Source: Clostridiaceae bacterium
GTDB lineage: Bacteria; Bacillota; Clostridia; Monoglobales; Firm-18
Reading direction: 5' to 3'
Assembly: GCA_012511915.1 (NCBI GenBank)
Contig: JAAZFB010000135.1
Span: 1-8,408, forward strand
Length of the DNA: 8,408 bases
Positions within the stretch are counted from its first letter, which is position 1, and each line of letters starts with the position of its first letter. The translations under genes and the position numbers were made by a program. Of the stretch, positions 1-6,247 are shown one piece after another. The notes below the pieces were generated by a model. It was not told the origin of the DNA. It made no database searches and worked only from the letters and a program-made list of their open reading frames with translations.

Positions 1-12
1 GTGTGAGAGGTC

Positions 13-43
13 GGCTACTCAACTAATGAGTAGCCTCCTACTC
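13..43. repeat. Inverted repeat with two competing hairpins
   Basis: GGCTACTC (13-20) pairs perfectly with GAGTAGCC (28-35) around a 7-base loop. The middle arm GAGTAG (28-33) can instead pair with CTACTC (38-43) around a 4-base loop, so the two stems exclude each other. No T-run follows on either strand, so it is not a standard intrinsic terminator. The rest of 1-257 has no convincing gene, promoter or RNA gene. The role of the repeat is unknown; it may belong to a neighbour or mobile element outside the window. Confidence 0.55.
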
Positions 44-257
44 GATTGTCTGGATATTTTAGATTTTAGAGTGAGATGTGCTGAAAGTGTGCTCATGTGA
101 ACTGGGTCAGGGGGTTTCTCCATCATTCTCACCTCAAGAGAAAATTTGAACACACCTTGAGGAATATAAAAAGGTTTATATCGGAGTCAATAATAGGGTT
201 AGAGTCTCGCCGCCTCCGTTGCCTTGTAAAGTCGGTTTTGACACTAAACATGTCTTC

Positions 258-749
258 TTACATTGGTTCAAATCCTTGCGTATCCCACCACACTTCTTTT
301 AACTTTTCATATTCATCGGCAAATTGATTCAAGTGTTTTTGCTCCCACACGCTTAATGTGTTATAGAACTTCTTCAGTTTTTCATTATCAGTGTCTTGTG
401 ATGCTAAATCATAAAATTTAACCGACTCGCGCTCCATTTGAATGGCAATACCAAATACTGAAATTGCTAAGGAAGCATTCTTTCTATCTATGTTTCCCCA
501 ACTAAATATTTTTGGACTTGGGGCTTCAACTTCATATGCTAAAAGCAAATCATCTTCTTGGCTGTGGTTTATATTGCTGTATAATTTTTTAAGCCACTCC
601 ACATGCATGAGTTCCTCTTGGGCTAATGTCTCAAAAGCATTTTTAGACTCTTCATTTTCGGCTTGCCTTGCTGCCAGTCTGTAAAACTCAAAACCTTCAA
701 TCTCATTGATTAATGCTTGTTTTAAAACTGTTAACTCTTTAAGATTCAA
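258..749 (-). CDS. Rubrerythrin-like ferritin-family di-iron protein
   Basis: This is a 163-residue protein with no signal peptide or membrane segment. It is an internally repeated four-helix bundle of the ferritin-like/rubrerythrin type. The two halves carry matching di-iron ligand motifs. Half one has E16 with Y23 seven residues later, then E46-x-x-H49. Half two has E106 with Y113 seven residues later, then E136-x-x-H139. The C-terminal rubredoxin domain of classical rubrerythrin (CxxC pairs) is absent, so it is a short 'erythrin'-type member. By family, such proteins bind two irons and are linked to peroxide reduction or iron handling in anaerobes; the substrate here is not known. The start is TTG at 749-747, chosen because GAGGTGA sits 6 bases upstream. 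It follows the lyase gene on the same strand after 190 bases, with no clear terminator or promoter between them. Family call is firm, exact function is not. Confidence 0.85.
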   Translation of the reverse strand: MNLKELTVLKQALINEIEGFEFYRLAARQAENEESKNAFETLAQEELMHVEWLKKLYSNINHSQEDDLLLAYEVEAPSPKIFSWGNIDRKNASLAISVFGIAIQMERESVKFYDLASQDTDNEKLKKFYNTLSVWEQKHLNQFADEYEKLKEVWWDTQGFEPM

Positions 750-939
750 AATATATCACCTCAATAAATTTTTTTAATCATGCTTTGATGATCAAATATC
801 ATTACTCCCGCAGAAAGCCAAGACTAACCTACGGAAATTTATAATTGCTTTTTGGTGGTTTTTATTAGTGTTTAGTATTAGGAGTCATTCCGTCTACCAA
901 TATCAAAATAACTTTTTCCTTCAATATATGTCATTTCGT
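750..939. other. Gene-free spacer with a small palindrome
   Basis: This stretch separates the lyase stop from the ferritin-like start. It contains TTTGAT-g-ATCAAA (784-796), a perfect 6-base inverted repeat with a 1-base centre, in the leader of the ferritin-like gene. That is a possible operator but matches no box I can name. I found no convincing -35/-10 pair for the ferritin-like gene and no stem with a T-run behind the lyase gene, so read-through cannot be excluded. Confidence 0.35.
756..762 (-). promoter_or_regulatory. Ribosome binding site fixing the TTG start
   Basis: On the minus strand GAGGTGA lies 6 bases before the TTG at 749-747. This near-perfect Shine-Dalgarno supports the non-ATG start of the ferritin-like gene. 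Confidence 0.75.
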
Positions 940-2826
940 TTATGCATTTTTAATTGTTACATTTATGTCTTGCGGAAAGCCTTTTGGAGCGGAGGTGTGT
1001 ATTTTTTTCCCGTTTATCACCACAAAACAAGGAGTGTTAACGGTTATGTCCATATCACCTATTCTCAGGCTGCCGCTTTGATAGAAAACAGCACTCAGAA
1101 CACCATTCCTATAAACCGCTTGAACAGCTTTTGTATTGACATATTCAGGAACTATGTATTTTGCGGCTTCGATAACAGATGAATTCGGTAAAACCGCAAA
1201 TGCATATGTGTTTGATTTGGCATGCGGTATGTAAAGTGTAAAAATATCGCCGGAAGCCTCCAAAGAGTCTTGAGTTGATATTGCTGCAATTCTCTTCCAG
1301 CTTGCTTTTTTAAAGCCGAAGTTAAGTACCGATTCGGTTGGCTGTAAAAAACAATAGCAAATTTTATTGTGGTGAACATAATTTGCTTTAATTTTATGTG
1401 TTCCTGCCGGTATTTCTTTTTCATCAGCGGTTACAGCACCTTTTAGGTGACATTGGTTAAGAGTTGTATTAAGTGTAGAATCAGAATACAGCTCACAACC
1501 AAGCTGAATTATTTCGTTATCAAAATAGAAACACGCTTTTTTTCCACCGAAGTGAACAGGATTGTCAAGCGTAAATGACTCATGCAAATCAATCGCGCAA
1601 ACACCATATACTCCATCGGATACGCCGCCCGCAAAGTCACTTTGCATAATCGCGCCTTGTTCAGTGGGAAGTTCAACTTCCGGACATGTGACTCCCGGTA
1701 AAAAAGCCCAATTCCAAAGGGGAAATATTTTAAAATATTCGTCGCCGTCAACAAGATAATGAGTTAAGAAGTATGCTTGGAATCCTGAAATCAGGCCCTC
1801 TCCGTTTATACATTTGCCGTTGCTTATGTCGCCTCCGAGCACATATTTAGAACCAAACCTTGTCGAAGCATAATAGCCGGCACGCAGATGTGTCATAAAA
1901 TTCAAGCAGGGGAACATTTTAGTCCAAATAAACCCCGGCGTTTGGCTGTCACCGTGAATGTATCCCTTTAATTCATCAAGTTCGCTTTTCAAGCTTGATT
2001 CGGCTCTTAGGGTATCTATTACTTTATCAAGAAAATATTTACTTCTTTTCTTTGAATTATATCCCCTAACTATATTACGTCCTATAGTATTAAAGTCAAC
2101 AGTGCTGTGATAACACATATACCTATTACCGTCCAAAAGCAATCTACACAATATTTCAATTTTTTCGGATTTAAATTGGAATTGCGTATCGGCAAGAATA
2201 CCAATCCATTTACAGCAATCCTCTAATAACGCAAGCCCGTAACCATAGTTATAAAGAAAGCTGCCGTGCTGGGCAAAGGAAAAATCAGGTTGAATTCCCT
2301 CCTCACCTTCTTTGGAAATAAAAACGGTATCTTCTAAATATGTTTTCCCTTTGTGAATCAGTTCGCTACAACCGCTTATTATTCCTCGCACTATAATGTT
2401 TTGTGCAAACCATGTTCTATTTGCGCCTGTCCATTTTTCTGCGATTTCCGTATTATAAATTGAAATAATTTTGGTTTTTAATTCCTCCGGCAGGCTGTCT
2501 TTGACTGCAACTGTACAAAAAGCACACCTCATAGGAAAGCCTATATCATTCCACCACCAATTGGGATCTTCACGAGGAGCGGAAAACCAAAAATCAAGTC
2601 CGCGGATTACAGCACTTTTATCTAACCCTGCAAGAATTATTGCATTAAGCCTGATAAAGTGGTTTACGCTTTGCCACAAAGGCATAGTTTTGCCGGTATA
2701 ATCAATGTCCGCCCAACTGCCGTCCGAGCGGAGCGTATCATAAAACATTTGCGCCTCTGAATCGTTTCTGTAGGAATGTGAAAAGCATTTAATATATCTA
2801 TCTGCAATTTTGTCAATAATCATCAT
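940..2826 (-). CDS. Polysaccharide lyase family 8-like protein, apparently cytoplasmic
   Basis: This 628-residue protein has the PL8 order of domains: an alpha/alpha toroid (about 1-380) and a C-terminal beta-sandwich part. Visible landmarks are the aromatic patch NWWWNDIG (89-96), TGANR (133-137, catalytic N136), the H187/Y196 pair, GRNIVR (R250, R254), NGE (E343), FYFDNEIIQLG (433-443), TTLNQ (454-458) and YAFAVLP (541-547). Spacing from the His (+9 Tyr, +63 and +67 Arg) equals that I recall for Flavobacterium chondroitin AC lyase (H225, Y234, R288, R292). PL8 enzymes cleave uronic-acid polysaccharides such as hyaluronan, chondroitin or xanthan by beta-elimination; which substrate applies here is unknown. 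The N-terminus (MMIIDKIADRYIKCF) lacks a signal peptide, unlike most characterised secreted PL8 enzymes, and the protein is shorter than those. Its ATG overlaps the regulator's TGA (ATGA), with GGGAG 8 bases upstream, so the two are likely translationally coupled. An inactive or differently specialised homologue remains possible. Confidence 0.85.
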   Translation of the reverse strand: MMIIDKIADRYIKCFSHSYRNDSEAQMFYDTLRSDGSWADIDYTGKTMPLWQSVNHFIRLNAIILAGLDKSAVIRGLDFWFSAPREDPNWWWNDIGFPMRCAFCTVAVKDSLPEELKTKIISIYNTEIAEKWTGANRTWFAQNIIVRGIISGCSELIHKGKTYLEDTVFISKEGEEGIQPDFSFAQHGSFLYNYGYGLALLEDCCKWIGILADTQFQFKSEKIEILCRLLLDGNRYMCYHSTVDFNTIGRNIVRGYNSKKRSKYFLDKVIDTLRAESSLKSELDELKGYIHGDSQTPGFIWTKMFPCLNFMTHLRAGYYASTRFGSKYVLGGDISNGKCINGEGLISGFQAYFLTHYLVDGDEYFKIFPLWNWAFLPGVTCPEVELPTEQGAIMQSDFAGGVSDGVYGVCAIDLHESFTLDNPVHFGGKKACFYFDNEIIQLGCELYSDSTLNTTLNQCHLKGAVTADEKEIPAGTHKIKANYVHHNKICYCFLQPTESVLNFGFKKASWKRIAAISTQDSLEASGDIFTLYIPHAKSNTYAFAVLPNSSVIEAAKYIVPEYVNTKAVQAVYRNGVLSAVFYQSGSLRIGDMDITVNTPCFVVINGKKIHTSAPKGFPQDINVTIKNA

Positions 2827-5024
2827 AGGGGTATCTCCCTTCCATCGTAACCGCTGTATTCTGAGTATTTTTTAAAAAGACGGGTAAGCATTTTTGGATT
2901 GGTACAGCCGACTGCAGCAGATACATCTTTAATTTTCATCATAGGATTGCTTTGCAGTAGTTCTTTGGCTTTTAAATACCTGAATAGCATAAGATATTCT
3001 TTGAAATTACTGCCGATTTGCTGCTTGAAAATCCTGCTTACATGAGATGACGACATATTCATAAACTCGGCTAAATCCATTAAAGAAATATTGCTTTGAT
3101 AATTGTCGTTGATAAAGTCAATTAGCAGCTTTGAACGCTTGAAATCTGTTCCGCATAATTGAGTCTGAAACTCGTTTGCAATTATCATAAGAAATTCCAA
3201 GCATTTTGTCTTGAGAGAATTTATGTTGTCGCAGCACTTGAGCTCCAAATAAACTGATACTCCTTCGCCGAAAATGTCGGAAGATAGATTTGCATTGTAC
3301 ATTATTCTGCTGATAGTGGTGCTTAATAATGTTATCAAATGCGAATATTGAGTTGGTGATATATAACAGTCAGAAGGGATAAGAGCGTTAAGGGCATACT
3401 GTATTTTTTTATAATCGCCGCTATTTACGGACTGAACCAGATGTTGCTCATCATCAAAGGAATAACTGAAGAATTCTTTTTCATGTTCGTTAAAATCATC
3501 GGTAGTTTCAACAAGTATATTCGCTTGACTAAGTTCACGTTTTTTGGAAAGAGCATATGCATCGTAGTATGATTCACTAATTTCGTTAAAATCGCTTACA
3601 ACTTTTCCGATGGAAGCATAAAGCTCAATTCCCAGCGAAGCATCAATTGATAATATCAAACGCTTAATACGAAGCTTAAAATCATCAATATCCTTTACGG
3701 ATGCAATAACAATATGGTTGTCTGCGCTCAATTCAAAGCATTTGTAAAAATCATCATTTTTAAACTCATTATCTATTATATGTGAAATTGAAGACTTAAT
3801 TGTAAGCATACCGCGCCTTGTCATCGATTGAGAAAGAGCGTTGTAATTAAGGTAATCAAAAACGGTAACTGAGAAATCGCAGCTTAGCTTGTTGAAGCCG
3901 TATGTTACCGTACCTAATTTTATATCATCATCGCTCAAAACACCAAGCGTAAGGTCAATAATAAACTTGTCCTTAACAGGTATTTTGAATTTTTCGATAG
4001 TATACGAGCTTCGTTGATTTTCCTCCATAAGAGAAAAAATGGTATCGCTCAAATAATCAAATTCGTTTGTTATTTCCTTATCGGAATTGTTTATGGCGGA
4101 TATGAGTTTGTCAACCGGTTGATATATTCTTTTAGTAATTTTATACATAAAAAATATGCCTGTAATCAGAATAAATACAGATACAAAAAGTGTAATTATT
4201 GTCTTAAGCAGCACATCGGAATAATAACTGCTTTTGCTTACAATGTAGTAATAAGATATACTTTCTTGTGCTTGAGTGTTATTTGGCGTAAAGGTTAATA
4301 TTTTACTGCCGCTTGGTATTATATTGTCTATATAATCTGCGGTCATTTTTTTTGCTTCGGGTGTAGTTGCATATACGCATTTGTTGCCGATAGCAATAGC
4401 TACATCCATATTAGTGGAGTTGTCTATGTCAAGTAATGTTTTTATATCGTAGGTAAGCAATATGTATAGTGTGGCGCCTGTTTCAGCATATTGCTTATTA
4501 TCTTTTACCATTAAGGTTAAGTATTGATTCGCACCTGTTGAAGAAAAAATATATTCGGTGTTATAGGTAGGTGTTCTGTCGAATTCGTTCATTGCTTCTT
4601 CAATTTGACTGTTGGTAATTCCAAGCGTCTTGTAATAATAGCTGAATTGAGTTGTAGATCTGTTAGTGACAGCGTGGTCGTCACTGTATTTGGTAATTGC
4701 AATGTTGCAGCTGTAGCTTGAAAGCGAGCCTACCGTCCTGCTTAAAAAGGCTGATGTTTGTGTACGGTTGTTATAATCCGGGACCGTTTCGTTAACATAT
4801 CCTTCGACATTTATATTTGAAGCTAAAATAATGGGAACATCCTTAGAAGCTACAATTGCATCGTCAATATTTTGAGATGTGCGGCTGATAGTAGTGGCAA
4901 CATTGCGTTCATATATGTTTTTAGAAAAGGTATAATAAGAAAATGCGATAATAGAAGAAAAAACCAATGTATATATAAGACAGATAAGTACATTGATTTT
5001 AAAAATCTTTTTATAGTAATTCAT
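2823..5024 (-). CDS. Membrane-tethered AraC-family transcriptional regulator
   Basis: This is a 733-residue regulator. A first membrane segment lies at about 10-31 and a second at about 273-294, enclosing an extracytoplasmic sensor region of some 240 residues. A cytoplasmic linker follows, then a middle region (about 380-495) resembling the degenerate GGDEF-like part of YesN/Paenibacillus-type AraC regulators, with GIELYASIGK and SYYDAYAL near 465-492. The AraC DNA-binding domain occupies about 632-722: the first helix-turn-helix contains LMDLAEFMNMSSSHVSRIFK, the second VGCTNPKMLTRLFKKY. The second is atypical: M712/L713 replace the usual aromatic pair, and the C-terminal G-x-[ST]-P stretch is missing. 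The start at 5024 is preferred over an upstream in-frame codon (5123) because AAGGGG sits 8 bases before it and a good promoter lies between the two. The gene overlaps the lyase by 4 bases and diverges from the transport operon, suggesting it controls that operon and perhaps itself. The ligand is unknown, plausibly a sugar. Confidence 0.9.
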   Translation of the reverse strand: MNYYKKIFKINVLICLIYTLVFSSIIAFSYYTFSKNIYERNVATTISRTSQNIDDAIVASKDVPIILASNINVEGYVNETVPDYNNRTQTSAFLSRTVGSLSSYSCNIAITKYSDDHAVTNRSTTQFSYYYKTLGITNSQIEEAMNEFDRTPTYNTEYIFSSTGANQYLTLMVKDNKQYAETGATLYILLTYDIKTLLDIDNSTNMDVAIAIGNKCVYATTPEAKKMTADYIDNIIPSGSKILTFTPNNTQAQESISYYYIVSKSSYYSDVLLKTIITLFVSVFILITGIFFMYKITKRIYQPVDKLISAINNSDKEITNEFDYLSDTIFSLMEENQRSSYTIEKFKIPVKDKFIIDLTLGVLSDDDIKLGTVTYGFNKLSCDFSVTVFDYLNYNALSQSMTRRGMLTIKSSISHIIDNEFKNDDFYKCFELSADNHIVIASVKDIDDFKLRIKRLILSIDASLGIELYASIGKVVSDFNEISESYYDAYALSKKRELSQANILVETTDDFNEHEKEFFSYSFDDEQHLVQSVNSGDYKKIQYALNALIPSDCYISPTQYSHLITLLSTTISRIMYNANLSSDIFGEGVSVYLELKCCDNINSLKTKCLEFLMIIANEFQTQLCGTDFKRSKLLIDFINDNYQSNISLMDLAEFMNMSSSHVSRIFKQQIGSNFKEYLMLFRYLKAKELLQSNPMMKIKDVSAAVGCTNPKMLTRLFKKYSEYSGYDGREIPL

Positions 5025-5032
5025 ATTACTAA

Positions 5033-5038
5033 CCCCTT
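5033..5038 (-). promoter_or_regulatory. Ribosome binding site fixing the regulator start
   Basis: AAGGGG on the minus strand stands 8 bases before the ATG at 5024-5022. It supports the shorter 733-residue form, because the longer reading would begin upstream of the promoter. Confidence 0.75.
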
Positions 5039-5065
5039 TTCGGATGTTATAGTCAGTATATACGG

Positions 5066-5093
5066 ATTGTAACATGCTGAAAAGAAATGTCAA
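5066..5093 (-). promoter_or_regulatory. Sigma-A-type promoter for the regulator-lyase pair
   Basis: On the minus strand a perfect -35 TTGACA (5093-5088), a 16-base spacer and TACAAT (5071-5066) are present. TG one base before the -10 gives an extended -10 (TGTTACAAT). Transcription would start near 5059, leaving a leader of about 35 bases before the ATG at 5024. This would drive the regulator and the overlapping lyase. Confidence 0.8.
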
Positions 5094-5135
5094 TTGAAAA
5101 AGAGCAACATCAGCAAATAACACAAAATGGCATCA

Positions 5136-5163
5136 AATTGCCCGTGAATATCAAATAATTGCC
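5136..5163 (+). promoter_or_regulatory. Direct repeat AATTGCC x2, candidate AraC-type operator
   Basis: AATTGCC occurs at 5136-5142 and again at 5157-5163, exactly 21 bases apart, so both face the same side of the helix. The second copy ends one base before the proposed -35 (5165). Tandem half-sites two turns apart abutting the -35 is the classic layout for AraC-family activators such as AraC at araI. That the adjacent regulator binds here is inferred. Confidence 0.5.
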
Positions 5164-5174
5164 GTTGCGGCAAC
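5164..5174. repeat. Inverted repeat over the -35 of the transport promoter
   Basis: GTTGC-g-GCAAC is a perfect 5-base inverted repeat with a single central base covering the -35 hexamer. An overlapping pair, TTGCC (5159-5163, really TTGCC from 5159) with GGCAA (5169-5173), also matches. It could be a repressor site or part of the activator site; no known operator is recognised. Confidence 0.35.
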
Positions 5175-5193
5175 TTGGATAAAGGGATATAAT
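5165..5193 (+). promoter_or_regulatory. Promoter of the ABC transport operon
   Basis: A perfect -10 TATAAT (5188-5193) lies 17 bases after a weak -35 TTGCGG (5165-5170). Only the TTG of the -35 fits the consensus, as expected for an activator-dependent promoter. Transcription would start near 5200, about 31 bases before the permease GTG. Confidence 0.65.
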
Positions 5194-5215
5194 ATAGGTA
5201 AATGACACAACGTAT

Positions 5216-5223
5216 AAGGGGAG
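5216..5223 (+). promoter_or_regulatory. Ribosome binding site before overlapping ATG-TGA and GTG
   Basis: AAGGGGAG ends 7 bases before the GTG (5231) used by the permease. It also ends 5 bases before an ATG (5229) that is followed directly by TGA. The ATG cannot encode a protein, so the GTG is the permease start. Confidence 0.65.
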
Positions 5224-5230
5224 ATAAAAT

Positions 5231-6223
5231 GTGAAGGGTACAAAAAAGAACGGTTCAACGGCACAATCAGCTGGTAACCGTAACAGTATCAATTACATAC
5301 GCATCACAAAGAGAATGGGCGCAACGGCACAAATAGTGCGTGATCGCCAGTTGTATTATATGTTGATACCTTTTTTCATATGGTATATATTAATGTATTA
5401 TATGCCGATGTACGGGATACAGATTGCATTTAAGGATTATAAACCGCTTAAGGGGATAACTGCAAGTGAATGGGTGGGAATAAAGCATTTTATAAACTTT
5501 TTCCAAAGCCCATATTGCTGGCGTGTTATAAGAAACACCATACTGATAAACATTTTTAGCATAATAACTGTATTTCCTCTAACAATAATATTTGCACTGC
5601 TACTCAATGAGTTGCGAAGCAAGAGATTCAAAACAATTGTTCAAACGGCATCGTATTTGCCGCATTTCATTTCAACAGTTATTGTTGTAGGTTTGGTAAT
5701 TTCGATTCTGTCACCGACTGCCGGCATTATAAACATGGTACGAGATATATTTGGTGCGGAGCGGATTTACTTTTTAGCAAAGCCGGAATATTTCAGAACA
5801 ATATATATTACTATGGGAGGTTGGCAGGGAATAGGTTTTGGAGCGATAATATACACATCGGCACTATGCTCGATAGACGGTTACCTGTATGAGGCAGCCC
5901 GGATCGATGGAGCAGGACGATTCAAACAATTTTTACACGTAACCATTCCCGGAATAATGCCGACTATAGCTATAATGCTGATTATGAGGATAGGCAACCT
6001 TATGAGTTTAGGCATGGAATCAATAATCCTTTTGTATCAGCCTATTACATATGAAACAGCAGATGTAATAAGCTCGTATGTTTACCGTGTTGGGCTTGAA
6101 AGTGCCACCCCACAGTATTCATTTGCGGCAGCAGTAGGTTTGTTTGAGGGGGTTGTATCATTAGTACTTGTACTTCTTGCAAACAAGTTTTCAAAGGCTG
6201 TTACCGAAACAAGCTTATTCTAA
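5231..6223 (+). CDS. ABC sugar transporter permease, LplB-type
   Basis: This 330-residue inner-membrane permease belongs to the CUT1 carbohydrate ABC importers, closest in character to the LplB/AlgM1 group. After a polar N-terminus of about 40 residues, membrane segments begin at about 41-60 (YYMLIPFFIWYILMYY), with further hydrophobic spans near 101-126, 142-161, 193-213, 240-260 and 298-317. The cytoplasmic EAA loop that contacts the ATPase is EAARIDGAGRFKQFLHVTIP (221-240). Start: GTG at 5231 behind AAGGGGAG; the next in-frame ATG (codon 29) has no properly spaced Shine-Dalgarno. Its stop is 24 bases before the next permease, so they form one operon. No ATP-binding subunit is in the window; CUT1 systems often share an MsmK/UgpC-type ATPase encoded elsewhere. 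Substrate cannot be read from the sequence; the neighbouring lyase suggests an acidic oligosaccharide. Confidence 0.93.
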   Translation: MKGTKKNGSTAQSAGNRNSINYIRITKRMGATAQIVRDRQLYYMLIPFFIWYILMYYMPMYGIQIAFKDYKPLKGITASEWVGIKHFINFFQSPYCWRVIRNTILINIFSIITVFPLTIIFALLLNELRSKRFKTIVQTASYLPHFISTVIVVGLVISILSPTAGIINMVRDIFGAERIYFLAKPEYFRTIYITMGGWQGIGFGAIIYTSALCSIDGYLYEAARIDGAGRFKQFLHVTIPGIMPTIAIMLIMRIGNLMSLGMESIILLYQPITYETADVISSYVYRVGLESATPQYSFAAAVGLFEGVVSLVLVLLANKFSKAVTETSLF

Positions 6224-6247
6224 TAGTATAAAGGAGGCATTAGCAAG

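Noticed and set aside
180..220. tRNA or tmRNA 3'-end-like stretch (GGGTTAGAGTCTCGCCGCCTCC)
   Set aside because: The T-loop lacks the TTC, only about three of five T-stem pairs form, and no matching 5' acceptor strand or anticodon arm is present upstream.
97..327. Plus-strand open frame of 76 codons at the left edge
   Set aside because: It has no plausible ribosome binding site, runs antisense into the ferritin-like gene and resembles no known protein.
868..1182. Plus-strand open frame opposite the lyase C-terminus
   Set aside because: It is antisense to a well-supported PL8 coding region and has no family features or usable start context.
940..2826. Annotation of the lyase gene as a DUF2264 or generic alpha/alpha-toroid protein
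   Set aside because: The ordered PL8 motifs in both the toroid and the beta-sandwich, with matching catalytic spacing, favour PL8.
5025..5123. N-terminal extension of the regulator to an upstream in-frame start at 5123
   Set aside because: The added residues are the translated promoter region (TTGACA and TACAAT lie inside it). The ATG at 5024 has its own Shine-Dalgarno and is followed directly by the membrane segment expected at the N-terminus.
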